Assembly: GCF_021390575.1 (NCBI RefSeq)
Contig: NZ_JAJEJQ010000001.1
Location: 2,394,501 to 2,458,500, forward strand
Direction of reading: 5' to 3'
Origin: Paraburkholderia adhaesiva
GTDB taxonomy: Bacteria; Pseudomonadota; Gammaproteobacteria; Burkholderiales; Burkholderiaceae
DNA: 64,000 nucleotides
In this document: piece by piece, positions 1 through 11,708 of the stretch
Layout: the number at the start of each line of letters is the position of its first letter
Position numbering within the stretch: position 1 is the stretch's first letter
The notes under the pieces: generated by a model
Told to the model about the DNA's origin: nothing
The model's database searches: none
What the model saw: the letters and a program-made list of their open reading frames with translations, nothing else
Translations under genes and position numbers: made by a program

Positions 1-1161
<1,161 letters not shown>

Positions 1162-1245
1162 TTACGTTGTGTGAACGGAGGATTTTAACGCACCGGCGGG
1201 ATGGCACCGTGGTGCGGGGCCATCACTGGCCGGTCGGCCAGGGCT

Positions 1246-2586
1246 TCAGTCCTTGCGCTTCTTCTCGCGCGCCTCGTTCTGTTGATCCGGGTGAGCCTCG
1301 CGCCAGTGCGCGTCGAGATCGGCGAGGCGTGCGAGCTTCTCGCCGATCTTGCCTTCGAGGCCGCGCGGCGTCGGCTGGTACCAGTGCGGCTCGCGCATGC
1401 CGTCCGGCAGATACGTCTCGCCGGCCGCGTAGGCATCGGGTTCGTCGTGGGCGTAGCGGTACTCGTGACCGTAGCCGAGTTCCTTCATCAGCTTCGTCGG
1501 CGCGTTGCGCAGATGGATCGGCACCGCGCGCGACTGGTCCTTGCCAACGAAGCGCCGCGCCTCGTTGTACGCCATGTAGCCCGCGTTCGACTTCGGCGCG
1601 ACGGCCAGATAGATGACCGCCTGCGCAAGCGCCAGTTCGCCCTCGGGCGAACCGAGGCGCTCGTAGGTCTCGGCGGCGTCGAGCGTGATGCGCGCCGCGC
1701 GCGGATCGGCCAGGCCGATATCCTCCCACGCCATGCGCACGATCCGCCGCGCGAGGTATCGCGGATCGGCGCCACCGTCGAGCATGCGGCAGAACCAGTA
1801 CAGCGCGCCGTCCGGGTTGCTGCCGCGCACCGACTTGTGCAGCGCGCTGATCTGGTCGTAGAACGCGTCGCCGCCCTTGTCGAAGCGGCGCAGGTTTTCG
1901 GCGAGCGCGCTGCCGAGCAGCGCCTCGTCGATTTCGGTGGTCTTCTGCTGCGCGGCCGCGCGCGCGACGATCTCGAGGTTGTTCAGCAGCTTGCGGCCGT
2001 CGCCGTCGGCGGAACCGATCAGCGCCTTCTTTGCCTCGTCGGTGAAGGTGAGGCCGCCCAGTTCCTCGCTGGCACGCGCGAGCAGTTCGCCCTGCTCGTC
2101 CTCGTCGAGGCTCTTCAGCACGTAGACCGCCGCGCGGGAGAGCAACGCGCTGTTCACCTCGAACGAGGGGTTTTCGGTCGTCGCGCCGATGAACACGAAC
2201 AGCCCCGATTCGACGTGCGGCAGGAACGCGTCCTGCTGGCTCTTGTTGAATCGGTGGACTTCGTCGACGAACACCAGCGTCTGCTTGCCGCGCACGCGAT
2301 GCATTTGCGCGGTCTCGACGGCCTCGCGGATGTCCTTCACGCCCGAGAGCACCGCCGAGAGCGCGATGAACTCGGCGTGGAACGCGTCGGCCATGAGGCG
2401 CGCGAGTGTCGTCTTGCCGACACCGGGCGGCCCCCAGAGGATCATCGAATGGGCTTCGCCGGATTCGAACGCGACGCGCAGCGGCTTGTTCGGACCCAGC
2501 AGGTGCTTCTGGCCGATGACTTCGTCGATGGAGCGCGGTCGCAGCCGCTCGGCGAGCGGGACGTTGGCACGGGTTTCTTCAAACAT
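1246..2586 (-). CDS. rarA: Replication-associated recombination protein A (AAA+ ATPase)
   Basis: RarA/MgsA is a clamp-loader-like AAA+ ATPase acting at stalled replication forks. The protein has Walker A GPPGVGKTT near residue 50, a Walker B-type segment LVFVDEVHRFNKSQQD, a sensor-like GATTENPSFEVN, and the C-terminal MgsA tetramerisation domain ending with the conserved DLDAHWREAH stretch. I choose the ATG at 2586 (MFEETRANVPLAERLRP) rather than an in-frame ATG 33 bases upstream, because family proteins begin close to the LAERLRP motif. It lies directly upstream of serS (111 bases between), as in Escherichia coli. Its usual upstream neighbour lolA is about 15.5 kb away. Confidence 0.95.
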   Translation of the reverse strand: MFEETRANVPLAERLRPRSIDEVIGQKHLLGPNKPLRVAFESGEAHSMILWGPPGVGKTTLARLMADAFHAEFIALSAVLSGVKDIREAVETAQMHRVRGKQTLVFVDEVHRFNKSQQDAFLPHVESGLFVFIGATTENPSFEVNSALLSRAAVYVLKSLDEDEQGELLARASEELGGLTFTDEAKKALIGSADGDGRKLLNNLEIVARAAAQQKTTEIDEALLGSALAENLRRFDKGGDAFYDQISALHKSVRGSNPDGALYWFCRMLDGGADPRYLARRIVRMAWEDIGLADPRAARITLDAAETYERLGSPEGELALAQAVIYLAVAPKSNAGYMAYNEARRFVGKDQSRAVPIHLRNAPTKLMKELGYGHEYRYAHDEPDAYAAGETYLPDGMREPHWYQPTPRGLEGKIGEKLARLADLDAHWREAHPDQQNEAREKKRKD

Positions 2587-2988
2587 GACGTTTTCGCGAT
2601 AATGTCGGCTTTCGGACACGCCGCGGACAGGGCGGCGCCGGGCGCGCCGGAGAAGCGCGCTCGTGCGCTGCTGACCGCGACGCCATGCCGGATGCAGTCG
2701 TGCATTATGACAGCGTGGGCGGCCTGGCGAGGTGCGCAGGCCGGGATGGTGTGCGCGTAGTCGGTGGCCGGACGCGCCGGGACGCTCGCGGATACGAATC
2801 GAAACACGACGCGCGCAGCCCGCGAGGCACGCCCGCGATCCGGGGGACAGATCCGGCGCCGAGCGGGCGCACTAGCGCACCCCTGCCCTCGCGCGGCACG
2901 CGCCGGAGCACCACCGTCATCGAATCCGGCCAACAGCAACACCGAACAAACCAATAACGATCGACGACACCAGAGGACAGCCAACGCA

Positions 2989-4305
2989 ATGACCCAGGAT
3001 TCGCACGCCGGCGACACCGGCTCTACTTACGCCCCGCTCATGCCCGTACCGGACGCGCGCCGCCAGTTCCGCACGGGGGACGCCTTCGCGCTTTGGTTCT
3101 CGCTCGGCATCGGGCTGCTCGTCGCGCAAGCCGGCGCGCTGCTGGTGCCCGGCCTCTCGCTGCCGGCCGCGCTAACGGCAATCGTCATCGGCAGCGTGAT
3201 CGGCGTGGTGCTACTCGCGCTCGCGGGCGTGATCGGCACCGATACTGGCCTCGCTGCGATGTCGTCGCTGCGTCCGACGCTCGGCGTGCGCGGCGCGTCC
3301 GTTCCGGCCGTCATCAACATGGTGCAGCTCGTCGGCTGGGGTTCGTTCGAGATCATCGTGATGCGCGATTCCGCCGATGCGCTCGCGAAGCAGGCCTTCG
3401 GCCTCTCGGTGCCGATCGTCTGGACGCTGCTGTTCGGTCTCTTCGCGACGCTGCTCGCCGTGAGCGGCCCGCTCTCTTTCGTGCGTCGATTCCTGCGGAC
3501 GTATGGCATCTGGCTCCTGCTCGCGGGCGCCGCGTGGCTCACGTGGAACCTGCTCGTGCACAAGGATCTGGACGCGCTGATTCGCCGCCCGGGCACCGGC
3601 GACATGCCGTTCGGCAGCGCAATCGATCTCGTCGTCGCGATGCCGCTCTCGTGGCTGCCGCTCATCGCCGATTACACGCGCTTCGGCCGCCGTGCCGGCG
3701 AAACGTTCCGGGGCACGCTGTTCGGCTATGGCATCGCCAACATGTGGTTCTATGCGCTCGGCGCGGTCTACGGGCTCGCGGCAGGTGGCGGCGATGCGCT
3801 GCTCACGACGGCGCTCGCGCAGGCGGGCGGCGGCTTCGCGCTGCTGCTCGTGCTGATCGACGAAATCGACAATGCCTTCGCCGATATTCACTCGGCTGCA
3901 GTCTCGACGGGCACGTTCTGGACGCGCGCAAGCGTGCCCATGCTCTCGGCGGGGTTTGGCGCGCTGTGCACGCTGATCGGCGTTGTCGTGCCGATGGCGC
4001 GTTACGAGAACTTCCTGCTCCTCATCGGCTCGGTGTTCGCGCCGCTCTTCGGCGTCGTGCTCGCCGATCACTTCATCGTGCGACGCCGCCGTATCGAAGC
4101 GCAGGCCCTCGCCGATCTGAACGGTGTCTACGGCTATCTCGGCGGCTGGCACGTGAGCGCGTTCGTCGCGTGGGCGATCGGCTTCGGCGCCTACCAGGCG
4201 CTCAACCAGTGGCTGCCGAATCTCGGCGCGACGCTGCCGTCGCTCGTGATCGGTGGCCTCTGCTATCTGTTGCTCGCAGCACGGCGTCGCGCGGCCTACG
4301 CGTAA
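2989..4305 (+). CDS. NCS1-family cytosine/purine-type permease (CytX/CodB-like)
   Basis: Integral membrane transporter of the nucleobase:cation symporter-1 family, 438 aa with about 12 hydrophobic segments. Family-typical stretches are the early FALWFSLGIGLLVAQAGALLVPG helix region, SLRPTLGVRGASVPAVINMVQLVGWGSFE, and MPLSWLPLIADYTRFGR. The resemblance is closest to putative hydroxymethylpyrimidine transporters (CytX) and cytosine permeases (CodB), but the substrate cannot be fixed from sequence. The frame is open further upstream. ATG 2989 is chosen because it has a GAGGA ribosome-binding site 10-11 bases before it and because the upstream residues are arginine-rich and non-conserved. No thiamine riboswitch was found upstream. 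The gene converges on bioB with a shared terminator. Confidence 0.85.
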   Translation: MTQDSHAGDTGSTYAPLMPVPDARRQFRTGDAFALWFSLGIGLLVAQAGALLVPGLSLPAALTAIVIGSVIGVVLLALAGVIGTDTGLAAMSSLRPTLGVRGASVPAVINMVQLVGWGSFEIIVMRDSADALAKQAFGLSVPIVWTLLFGLFATLLAVSGPLSFVRRFLRTYGIWLLLAGAAWLTWNLLVHKDLDALIRRPGTGDMPFGSAIDLVVAMPLSWLPLIADYTRFGRRAGETFRGTLFGYGIANMWFYALGAVYGLAAGGGDALLTTALAQAGGGFALLLVLIDEIDNAFADIHSAAVSTGTFWTRASVPMLSAGFGALCTLIGVVVPMARYENFLLLIGSVFAPLFGVVLADHFIVRRRRIEAQALADLNGVYGYLGGWHVSAFVAWAIGFGAYQALNQWLPNLGATLPSLVIGGLCYLLLAARRRAAYA

Positions 4306-4363
4306 GCGCGCGGCCTTCCGGCGCCCCGGGCACATCGGCGCGGGAGTCTCTCGCGTAAATGAA

Positions 4364-4406
4364 AAAAACGCCGCGCAGCGATCTAATCGCTGCGCGGCGT
4401 TTTTCT
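4364..4406. terminator. Bidirectional rho-independent terminator
   Basis: Perfect hairpin ACGCCGCGCAGCG / CGCTGCGCGGCGT with a 7-base loop. It is flanked by an A-run on the left and a T-run on the right, so it can end transcription of both the permease gene and the convergent biotin operon. Confidence 0.9.
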
Positions 4407-4459
4407 TTGTATGGACTACGAACGCGAATCAAACGCTTCGCGCCCACATCGCGTTCACC

Positions 4460-5500
4460 TCATTCGCAATGGCCGCAGCCGCCGCGTTTCGCCGACTCCG
4501 ACTCGCTCAACTGCTGCGCCGCCTCTGCGCGAATGCCAAGCCGCGCGAGCAGCTTGCGGTCCGCCTCGGCCTGCGGATTGCTCGTCGTGAGCAAATGGTC
4601 GCCGTAAAAGATCGAGTTCGCACCGGCCATGAAGCACAGTGCCTGCAGCGCCTCGTCCATCTGCTCGCGGCCAGCCGAGAGGCGCACCATCGCGCGCGGC
4701 ATCGTGATGCGCGCCACGGCGATCGTGCGCACGAACTCGAACGGATCGAGCGCTTCGGTGCCTTCGAGCGGCGTGCCGTGCACCTGCACGAGGTTGTTGA
4801 TCGGCACCGATTCCGGATACGGCTCCATGTTCGCGAGCTGCGCGACGAGGCCCGCACGCTCGCGGCGCGACTCGCCCATGCCGACGATACCGCCACAGCA
4901 CACGTTGATGCCCGCGTCGCGAACGTGCTCAAGCGTGTCGAGGCGATCCTGATACGTGCGCGTCGAAATGATCTGGCCGTAAAACTCCGGCGACGTGTCG
5001 AGGTTGTGGTTGTAGTAGTCGAGCCCCGCGTCGGCCAGTGCCTGCGCCTGATGCGCCTCCAGCATGCCGAGCGTCACGCAGGATTCGAGCCCCATCGCCT
5101 TCACGCCGCGGATCATCTCCTTGATCGGCTCCAGATGACGGTCCTTCGGATTGCGCCACGCTGCACCCATGCAAAAGCGCGTTGCGCCATTGTCCTTTGC
5201 AGCGCGTGCGGCCTTGAGCACCTCATCGACTTCCATCAGCTTTTCCGCGTCGAGGCCCGTGTCGTGGTGCGACGACTGCGGGCAGTACGCGCAATCTTCC
5301 TCGCATCCGCCGGTCTTGATTGACAGAAGGGTCGAGAGCTGCACGGCGTTCGCGTCGAAATGCTCGCGATGCACCTGCTGGGCGCGGAAAAGCAGATCGT
5401 TGAACGGCAGGTCGTAGAGTGCGACGACGTCGGCGACGCGCCAGCGCGCGGCCGTTTGCTGAGCCGGTTGCGCGGCGCTTGCGAGAGTGGTTTGAGTCAT
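4460..5500 (-). CDS. bioB: Biotin synthase
   Basis: Radical SAM enzyme that inserts sulfur into dethiobiotin, the last step of biotin synthesis. The cysteine motif CX3CX2C ([12 protein letters not shown], Cys66/70/73) for the SAM-bound 4Fe-4S cluster is present. So are the segments [12 protein letters not shown] and [17 protein letters not shown], which supply ligands and residues for the auxiliary 2Fe-2S site, and the late motif [14 protein letters not shown]. The length of 346 aa is normal. The C-terminus ends in a Cys/His-rich GGCGHCE tail, as in related proteins. It is the last gene of bioA-bioF-bioD-bioB, 28 bases after bioD, and ends at a strong terminator. Confidence 0.98.
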   Translation of the reverse strand: MTQTTLASAAQPAQQTAARWRVADVVALYDLPFNDLLFRAQQVHREHFDANAVQLSTLLSIKTGGCEEDCAYCPQSSHHDTGLDAEKLMEVDEVLKAARAAKDNGATRFCMGAAWRNPKDRHLEPIKEMIRGVKAMGLESCVTLGMLEAHQAQALADAGLDYYNHNLDTSPEFYGQIISTRTYQDRLDTLEHVRDAGINVCCGGIVGMGESRRERAGLVAQLANMEPYPESVPINNLVQVHGTPLEGTEALDPFEFVRTIAVARITMPRAMVRLSAGREQMDEALQALCFMAGANSIFYGDHLLTTSNPQAEADRKLLARLGIRAEAAQQLSESESAKRGGCGHCE

Positions 5501-5528
5501 GATGTCGGAGGTCCTTCGTGACGATGTT

Positions 5529-6263
5529 TTAGCAGGACGCGTCTGCGGGCGCGGCGGCGTTCAGCCGCGCGAGCAGCGCATCAATGTCGAGATGGGAGGC
5601 AGCGGCGTCAGTGCTCGCGCCGCCCAGATGCGGCACGACGCCGATGAGCGGTGCACCGTATTGCGTCGCAAGACGCTCGCGCAGCGCGCCGATGTTTTCT
5701 TCGGGGAACGTCATGGCCGGATCGATGCGGTTCGCGACCCAGCCCGCGATGGATAGTCCGCGCGCGGCGACCGCTTCGGCGGTGAGCAGCGCATGGCTGA
5801 TGCAGCCGAGTCGCATCCCTACGACGAGCACCACCGGCAAGTCGAGCGCGACGGCGAGATCGGCGGTGTCGCGCGTCGCATCGAGCGGCACGCGGAAGCC
5901 GCCCACGCCTTCCACCACGACGACGTCCGCGCGTTCGCGCGCCTGCCGATAGCACGCGACGATGTGTTCGATATCGAGGCTCACGCCTTCGAGCGCAGCG
6001 GCAATATGCGGCGCGGCAGGCTCCTTGAGCAGATAAGGCGTGCGCATGTCCGGCGGCAGCAGCACGCTCGCGGCGGCATCGAGTTGATCGGCGTCGTCGT
6101 TGTGCCAGGTGCCGTCGCGTTCGAATGCGCCCGCCGCAATCGGCTTCATGCCTGCAGCGTGCAGCCCCGCGCGTGCGAAGCCGCGCAGCAAGGCGGCGCT
6201 CACGAACGTCTTGCCGATTTCCGTATCGGTGCCGGTGACGAATAGTCCGAGCGGCGTGGTCAT
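5529..6263 (-). CDS. bioD: Dethiobiotin synthetase
   Basis: ATP-dependent carboxylase that closes the ureido ring, turning 7,8-diaminopelargonate into dethiobiotin. It begins [19 protein letters not shown], giving the P-loop GTDTEIGKT at residues 10-18. Other family motifs are GMKPIAAGA, the central [12 protein letters not shown] and [15 protein letters not shown]. It is 244 aa. The frame stays open far upstream inside bioF, but the ATG at 6263 overlaps the bioF stop by four bases (ATGA), a typical translational coupling, so that start is preferred. Confidence 0.97.
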   Translation of the reverse strand: MTTPLGLFVTGTDTEIGKTFVSAALLRGFARAGLHAAGMKPIAAGAFERDGTWHNDDADQLDAAASVLLPPDMRTPYLLKEPAAPHIAAALEGVSLDIEHIVACYRQARERADVVVVEGVGGFRVPLDATRDTADLAVALDLPVVLVVGMRLGCISHALLTAEAVAARGLSIAGWVANRIDPAMTFPEENIGALRERLATQYGAPLIGVVPHLGGASTDAAASHLDIDALLARLNAAAPADASC

Positions 6264-7456
6264 CGCGCGCGCTCCTGTGCCTCGCGGCTCACGCGCTGCA
6301 GCGACGTATTGAGGCGCTCGATGTCGTCTTCGGAATGCGCCGCCGAAAGCGAGATTCGCAGCCGCGAAGTGCCTTCGGGCACGGTCGGCGGACGGATCGC
6401 AGGCACCCAGATGCCGTCGCGTTCTAGCGCGGCCTGGAGTGCGAGCGTTGCGTCGTTTGCACCGATCACGAGCGGCTGCACGGCGGTTTGCGAATCGACG
6501 GGCAGCCAGCAGGTCTCCTTGAGCATCGAGCGCGTGCGGGCGATCAGCTTGCGCAGATGCGCGCGTCGCGCGTCGCCCTCCTCGTTCCCGATGATCCTCA
6601 GGCTCGCCGACACGGCATGCGCAACAGCCGGCGCCGAAGCCGTCGTGAAGATATACGGACGCGCTCGCTGCACGAGCCATTCGCACACCGTTGCGTGCGC
6701 GGCGACGAATGCGCCCGCCACGCCAGCCGCCTTGCCGAGCGTCCCGACCATCACGAGATTGGGCGAGCGCAACGCGGCCTCGGCGAGCGCGCCGCGCCCT
6801 TGCGGTCCGAGCACGCCGAAGCCGTGTGCATCGTCGACGATGAGCCACGCGTGGTGCCGCTCTGCGAGTTCGACGAGGCGCGCGAGCGGAGCGACGTCGC
6901 CGTCCATGCTGAACACGGTGTCGGTGACGATAACTTTCGCACCCGCGCCAGACGCTTCAAGCATGGCGCTCAATGCATCGGCGTCGGCGTGCGGATAGAT
7001 CTGGATGTCCGCCCGCGAGAGGCGCGCCCCATCGATCAGCGACGCGTGATTCAGCGAATCGGAAAAAAGCGTCGTGCCGCGCCCCGCGAGCGCGGTCACC
7101 ACCGCGAGGTTCGCCATGTAGCCGGTGCTGAAGTACAGCGCGCGAGCATCATCGACGAAACCGCCTACGAATTCCGCGAGATCGTCTTCGAGTTGCGCAT
7201 GCGCGCGTGAATGCCCGCCGAGCAGATGCGACCCGCCACTGCCCGCGCCGTAGCGCTGCGCGCCCTCAGAGAGCGCGGCAACGAGTTGCGGATGCGATGC
7301 AAGCCCCAAGTAGTCGTTGCTCGCGAAGCCGATCGTGTCGCGGCCGTCGACGCGCATGTGCGCGTCGCAGGGCGTGTCGATCGTGCGGCGGCGGCGGCGC
7401 AGGCCGCGCGCATCGAGTTCGCGCAAGCCTTGTTCGAGGGTGTCGATGAGCTGCAT
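6260..7456 (-). CDS. bioF: 8-amino-7-oxononanoate synthase
   Basis: PLP-dependent alpha-oxoamine synthase that condenses pimeloyl-ACP/CoA with alanine. Characteristic stretches are [15 protein letters not shown] near residue 45, [15 protein letters not shown], the [10 protein letters not shown] aspartate/histidine region and the PLP-lysine motif GTLGKAAG. The length of 398 aa matches the family. It is coupled on both sides: its start shares one base with the bioA stop and its stop overlaps the bioD start. Confidence 0.97.
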   Translation of the reverse strand: MQLIDTLEQGLRELDARGLRRRRRTIDTPCDAHMRVDGRDTIGFASNDYLGLASHPQLVAALSEGAQRYGAGSGGSHLLGGHSRAHAQLEDDLAEFVGGFVDDARALYFSTGYMANLAVVTALAGRGTTLFSDSLNHASLIDGARLSRADIQIYPHADADALSAMLEASGAGAKVIVTDTVFSMDGDVAPLARLVELAERHHAWLIVDDAHGFGVLGPQGRGALAEAALRSPNLVMVGTLGKAAGVAGAFVAAHATVCEWLVQRARPYIFTTASAPAVAHAVSASLRIIGNEEGDARRAHLRKLIARTRSMLKETCWLPVDSQTAVQPLVIGANDATLALQAALERDGIWVPAIRPPTVPEGTSRLRISLSAAHSEDDIERLNTSLQRVSREAQERAR

Positions 7457-8811
7457 CAGAGGTCCTCCGCGACGACGGCCTCGAACGTCTCGCGCGTGCG
7501 GTCGGCGAGCAGCGACTGCGTCGCTTCATCGAGGATGTACGGCGGCATCACATACACCGTCGTGCCGATGGGCCGCAGCAGCAACTCGCGCTTGAGCGCA
7601 TGTTCGAAGAAGCGGCGCGAGAATGTGGCTGCGCGTGAGGCATCGTTGATCGCGGCGTCGAACGCAAGGATCGTGCCGCGCTGGCGCACGTTGCGCACTA
7701 GCGGATGCGATGCGAGCGCCTCGAACGCCTCACGCAACCGCGCCGACTTGCGCACGTTCACCGCCAGCACATCGCCCTGCTCGATCAGATCGAGCGTCGC
7801 GAGCGCCGCCCGGCACGCGAGCGGGTTGCCCGTGTACGAATGCGAATGGAGGAAACCGCGGGCCGTGTCGTCGTCGTAGAAGGCTTCAAAAATGGCATCG
7901 CGCGAAAGCACGATCGAAAGCGGCAGATAACCGCCGCTAATGCCCTTCGACAGCGTCAGCAGATCGGGCCAGATGCCTGCCTGCTCGCACGCGAAGAAGG
8001 TGCCCGTACGGCCGCAGCCCACGGCGATTTCGTCGGCGATCAGATGCACGCGATAGCGGTCGCACAGCGCGCGCAAGCCCTTGAGGTAAGCCGGATCGTG
8101 CATCGCCATGCCCGCCGCGCACTGCACGAGCGGCTCGACGATCAGCGCGGCGATGTGCGCGCCGCGGGCTTCGAAGAGCCGCTCGACGTCCGCCAGCGCG
8201 CGCTGCGCCACATCGGCAGCGGTTTCGCCTTCGCGCGCCTGACGCGCGTCGGGCGATGCAACCACATGCGCGCGATGGAGCAGCGGATCGTAAGCATCCC
8301 TGAAAATCTTCACATCGGTCACGCCGAGCGCGCCGATCGTCTCGCCGTGATAGCTGTTCGCAAGGCAGACGAATTCACGCTTGCCGCTCTCGCCCTGATT
8401 TCGCCATGCGTGAAAGCTCATCTTCAGCGCGATTTCCACCGCCGATGCGCCATCCGAAGCAAAGAACGCATGACCGAGCGTGTGGCCCGTGAGCGCGCTC
8501 AGTCGCTCTGCGAGTTCAACCGCGCTTTCGTGCGTGCAGCCGGCGAGCATCACGTGCTCGAGCGTGTCGAGCTGCGCCTTGAGCGCTGCGTTGATCGACT
8601 CGTTCGCGTGACCGAACAGGTTCACCCACCACGAACTGATGGCGTCGAGATAGCGCCGACCGTCGCGGTCGTAGAGCCACGGGCCGGCGCCGCGCGCGAC
8701 CGCGATGAGCGGAAAACGCTCGTGGTGCTTCATCTGGGTGCACGGATGCCAGACGGCGCGCAGGCTGCGCTCGACCCAATGGTCGCTGGCAGGGTTGGAA
8801 AGCTGATTCAA
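7456..8811 (-). CDS. bioA: Adenosylmethionine-8-amino-7-oxononanoate aminotransferase
   Basis: Class III PLP aminotransferase that uses S-adenosylmethionine as amino donor to make 7,8-diaminopelargonate. Visible motifs are [11 protein letters not shown] near the N-terminus, [26 protein letters not shown], the cofactor aspartate region [14 protein letters not shown] and the lysine motif [14 protein letters not shown]. It is 451 aa and the first gene of the biotin operon. The operon start therefore lies in the 381-base gap upstream; no BirA-type operator could be identified there. Confidence 0.97.
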   Translation of the reverse strand: MNQLSNPASDHWVERSLRAVWHPCTQMKHHERFPLIAVARGAGPWLYDRDGRRYLDAISSWWVNLFGHANESINAALKAQLDTLEHVMLAGCTHESAVELAERLSALTGHTLGHAFFASDGASAVEIALKMSFHAWRNQGESGKREFVCLANSYHGETIGALGVTDVKIFRDAYDPLLHRAHVVASPDARQAREGETAADVAQRALADVERLFEARGAHIAALIVEPLVQCAAGMAMHDPAYLKGLRALCDRYRVHLIADEIAVGCGRTGTFFACEQAGIWPDLLTLSKGISGGYLPLSIVLSRDAIFEAFYDDDTARGFLHSHSYTGNPLACRAALATLDLIEQGDVLAVNVRKSARLREAFEALASHPLVRNVRQRGTILAFDAAINDASRAATFSRRFFEHALKRELLLRPIGTTVYVMPPYILDEATQSLLADRTRETFEAVVAEDL

Positions 8812-9192
8812 AGACGACTCCCGGTACGACAGCGGGACCGAGATTAGCGCGAACGCCCGCGCAATGCACTACCCCGAAAATGGCGTCGCGATGCGTTGCG
8901 GCGCGATGTTAGGCGGTGTTCGGACCGGCAGGCAGCAGATCTTCAGCGAACGCCAGAAATGACCGTAGATAGCGACGACAAAGTGAACTGCGCTTGTGCA
9001 AAAAATCTGTCGACTGCATGCGAAAAAGTGCGACGCATGCGCAACAGCGTTATCGCGGACGCACGGATCGGTGCCCGGAACAATGCGACACCCATCACGC
9101 AACGTGATCGTCGCGTGACGCGTCAACAGGCTGAAGAAAGGAATTCGAAGGAGGAAGGAAAGGCGCCGCGCGCAGACGGCAAGACGAAACGC
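8812..9192. other. Intergenic region, probable bio operon promoter region
   Basis: This gap separates bioA from the 3' end of the secreted hydrolase gene, both on the minus strand. It should hold the biotin operon promoter. I see a short inverted repeat GCATGCG ... CGCATGC around 9018-9043 but no clear operator, terminator or small gene. Confidence 0.3.
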
Positions 9193-10581
9193 CTAGCGGC
9201 TCGCGAGTGCGTGGCGGACGTTGTCAGCCGTATCCACGCCATCAGGCGTCGCGCCCGCGCTGGCCTCATTCCGGGCGGTGACCGTGGCATCGTTGGACCA
9301 CACCACGGTGCCGTTGACCGCGTACAGGTGGCAGGCATCGCTGCTGTGTTTCTGGCAGTTCGCGACCGCGACGGCCATCGGATTGTCGCCGCCCTCGGCC
9401 CACGACCACGCGCCCGAACCGGACACCGCGAAGGCGCGGCTCGGATACTGCTTGAGGAAGTTGCGATAACCGTCTCGGCCCGCCTGATCGAGATACGGCA
9501 CGGCGCTCACCGAGTCGATGGCAGCGAAGTCCGTGCCGCGCGGCGCGGCCGGTGCCGGAACCCGGTACTCGACTGCGGTCGGCATGCCTTCGCGGGCGAG
9601 GAATGCTTCGACTGCCGGCCACCAGACCTGCACGCCGTCACGATCGCCTACGAGGCGATGGGCGTCGTTCTTGTACGAGCCGTAATCGACGAGCTTCGCG
9701 CCCGCACCGGGCTGCGACTCGCCGGCCTGTGCGGTGCGGTACGCAGCGAACATGTTCGCGACGAGACCCGGCGTCCACACGGAATCGTTGTCGCCGTAGA
9801 GCCACAGCGAGGCCACGCGTGCCTTGCCGCCATAGCCGCCGAAGGCCTGGGTCAGGTTGTCCTGCCAACCCGTGCAGGCGTCCTGACGCAGGCCGCCCGA
9901 GAAGTTGATAAGCGCGCGCACGCCGTGTGCAGCTTCGGTGCCGTAGGCGATCGTCGCGAGGCCGCCGTGCGAGGTCCCTGCCACCGCGATGTGGTCTGCG
10001 TCGACATACGGTTGCTTCGACATGTAGTCGATCGTCGCGGCGACATCGGCGGCCTGGCCGAGGCCGTTGCTCGCCACGTCGCAGCCGTCCTGCTCGTAGG
10101 AGCCGCCCGAGCCCGCAAAGCCGCGGCGGTTCGGTGCGACGACTACGTAGCCCCGGCGCACAAATTCGCGTGCGAACGACACCGGGTCGCTACGCGACTG
10201 GCTGCGCGGGTCACCGAGAATCTTGCCGTGATTGAACACCACCATCGGGAACGGGCCAGGGCCGTCCGGGCGGTAGATCGTGGTTTCGAGCGTAACGGTG
10301 CCGTCGGCATCGACGGGAATGTAGATCACCTGCTCGTTCATGTTGGGGCGTACAGCGGGCAGCCAGGCTTCGTCGAGAGCAAGACGGGCAACATTGGCGC
10401 TGCCGAGCGGGCCGGCCGGAACCGGTGCGGTGGCGTGCGCGATGGTGGCCTGCGTGGCGGCGCGAGCCGGCGTAGCCGACTGCGTGGCTACCTGATCGGA
10501 TAGCGATGCTGCGTGCGCGACCGAAAGCAGACACACCGTGCCGGCCAAGGCCCATCCGGTAAGGAGCTTCCTGAACGCCAT
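9193..10581 (-). CDS. Secreted dienelactone-hydrolase-like alpha/beta hydrolase
   Basis: Predicted exported serine hydrolase of 462 aa. It opens with MAFRKLLTGWALAG..LLSVAHAA, a Sec signal peptide with an AHA-A cleavage site. The frame is open 108 codons further upstream, but that part is arginine/proline-rich and lacks family character. The alpha/beta hydrolase core shows an oxyanion strand FPMVVFNHGK, VVVAPNRRGFAGSGG, the nucleophile elbow GTSHGG and LWLYGDNDSVW carrying a likely acid. A His (KNDAHRL) completes a possible triad. The last ~110 residues form an extra domain containing SRAFAVSGSGAWSWAEGG. The substrate is unknown. It stands alone with a long upstream gap. Confidence 0.8.
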   Translation of the reverse strand: MAFRKLLTGWALAGTVCLLSVAHAASLSDQVATQSATPARAATQATIAHATAPVPAGPLGSANVARLALDEAWLPAVRPNMNEQVIYIPVDADGTVTLETTIYRPDGPGPFPMVVFNHGKILGDPRSQSRSDPVSFAREFVRRGYVVVAPNRRGFAGSGGSYEQDGCDVASNGLGQAADVAATIDYMSKQPYVDADHIAVAGTSHGGLATIAYGTEAAHGVRALINFSGGLRQDACTGWQDNLTQAFGGYGGKARVASLWLYGDNDSVWTPGLVANMFAAYRTAQAGESQPGAGAKLVDYGSYKNDAHRLVGDRDGVQVWWPAVEAFLAREGMPTAVEYRVPAPAAPRGTDFAAIDSVSAVPYLDQAGRDGYRNFLKQYPSRAFAVSGSGAWSWAEGGDNPMAVAVANCQKHSSDACHLYAVNGTVVWSNDATVTARNEASAGATPDGVDTADNVRHALASR

Positions 10582-11138
10582 GCGCAAACCCGCCTGCGAG
10601 AAACCTGATTGACTTCGTGCTACTCCGGTCGGTCCGCTTCCGGCACAACGTAAGCCACGGGCGTGTCGCAAGACACGTGCCGGTGAAACCCACGAGGGGA
10701 AAAAACCGATCGGAACACCGCTGCGGCGGCGCGATGCAGTTGTGCAACGACGCCTCCGGGGCGCTCGGCATGCAGTGACCCACACCTGAAACGGGGGCGC
10801 TATCGAAGCAAAACCCTCGGTCGGCAAGGCCCTGCACCGGACTCGCAAGCTCTGCTTACATTCAACTTGCGCAACCGGCCGAACACCGCGATTACATCGT
10901 CGCACAACAAAAGATCGTTACGCAATTCAGGGGTAACCCGGCATAACGCATGCCAGTCCCGTGTGAGTCCCACGGGGCCTGGCTCTCAGGCAGATCGAGT
11001 CTTTTTGCCGCTATTGGGCGCGTCGTGCACGGCCCACGGCGATCGGAAAAAAATACGTGGAATTAATTACTTACGTGTGAAAACACGAAGCAGAGCATGC
11101 GCTGCGCGAGGTACTTTGCGCCCTCGCTGCGCACGGCG
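10582..11138. other. 557-base intergenic region without recognised gene
   Basis: The region lies upstream of the secreted hydrolase and downstream of ychJ, both on the minus strand. It presumably holds the hydrolase promoter. A small hairpin (CCCGTG/CACGGG) lies near 10970. I see no coding region with family character and no recognised RNA. Confidence 0.3.
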
Positions 11139-11591
11139 TCAGGCGTCCGTCACATCGCCGTCGACATAGCGCCAGCGGCCGTCCTCGTCGCGCGTAAAAC
11201 GGCTCACTTCGTGGAGCCGTGAGGCGCGCCCTCCCGTCTTGTAGCGCGCGACGAACTCGACGACCGCATGAGTCGCGTCCATCTGTTCATGACGCTTCAC
11301 CGCGAGGCCGAGCCAACGCGGCGCATCCGGCGCCGAGGGTTGCACGTCGAGGTCCGGCGGGCAGGTTTGCGGCGCCCAGGTCGCGCGCAGCCAGGCCGTC
11401 TCACCGAGCACGTAGGCCGTATAGCGCGAGCGCATCAGTTGGAGCGCCGTTTCTGGAAGCACACCCGCGTCGATGAAAGGGCCGCAGCAGTCGACATAGC
11501 GCGGCGGCTTCGCAGACGATTTCTGGTTGGGTGCGGCACCGCCGCAAGGACAGTCGGTAGGCCGGGCGGCCCGGGAAGTTTCAGCAGTCAT
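11139..11591 (-). CDS. ychJ: YchJ family protein (UPF0225, SEC-C-like)
   Basis: Small protein of unknown function, 150 aa. The N-terminal DCPCGGAAPN..YVDCCGPFI is a cysteine-rich zinc-binding (SEC-C-like) motif. The NTF2-like body follows, with the diagnostic ALQLMRSRYTAYVLGETAWLRATW segment and the late FVARYK...LHEVSRFTRDEDGRWRYVDGD. The length and order match the YchJ family. Family membership is clear, but the biochemical role is not known. Confidence 0.92.
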   Translation of the reverse strand: MTAETSRAARPTDCPCGGAAPNQKSSAKPPRYVDCCGPFIDAGVLPETALQLMRSRYTAYVLGETAWLRATWAPQTCPPDLDVQPSAPDAPRWLGLAVKRHEQMDATHAVVEFVARYKTGGRASRLHEVSRFTRDEDGRWRYVDGDVTDA

Positions 11592-11708
11592 CGGGGAAAA
11601 AATCCATTCGGGTGCCGTACGCGGATTCTCCGGACGGCGCGCCCTGTCGCTTTCAAGCAGAAAAATCGTGCCGGTCGGGTTGATTCGCGATCGGTGCGGG
11701 ATGTAACG

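Noticed and set aside
2760..2988. Thiamine pyrophosphate riboswitch before the NCS1 permease gene
   Set aside because: CytX-type permeases are often under such control, but neither the CTGAGA element nor the ACCC-GAACCTGAT-like partner is present.
9018..9043. GCATGCG inverted repeat as a biotin operator
   Set aside because: It does not resemble known BirA or BioR sites and is far from the bioA start.
10950..11030. Glycine-riboswitch-like CTCTCAGGCA string
   Set aside because: The string is present by itself, without the other conserved aptamer segments or a glycine-related gene downstream.
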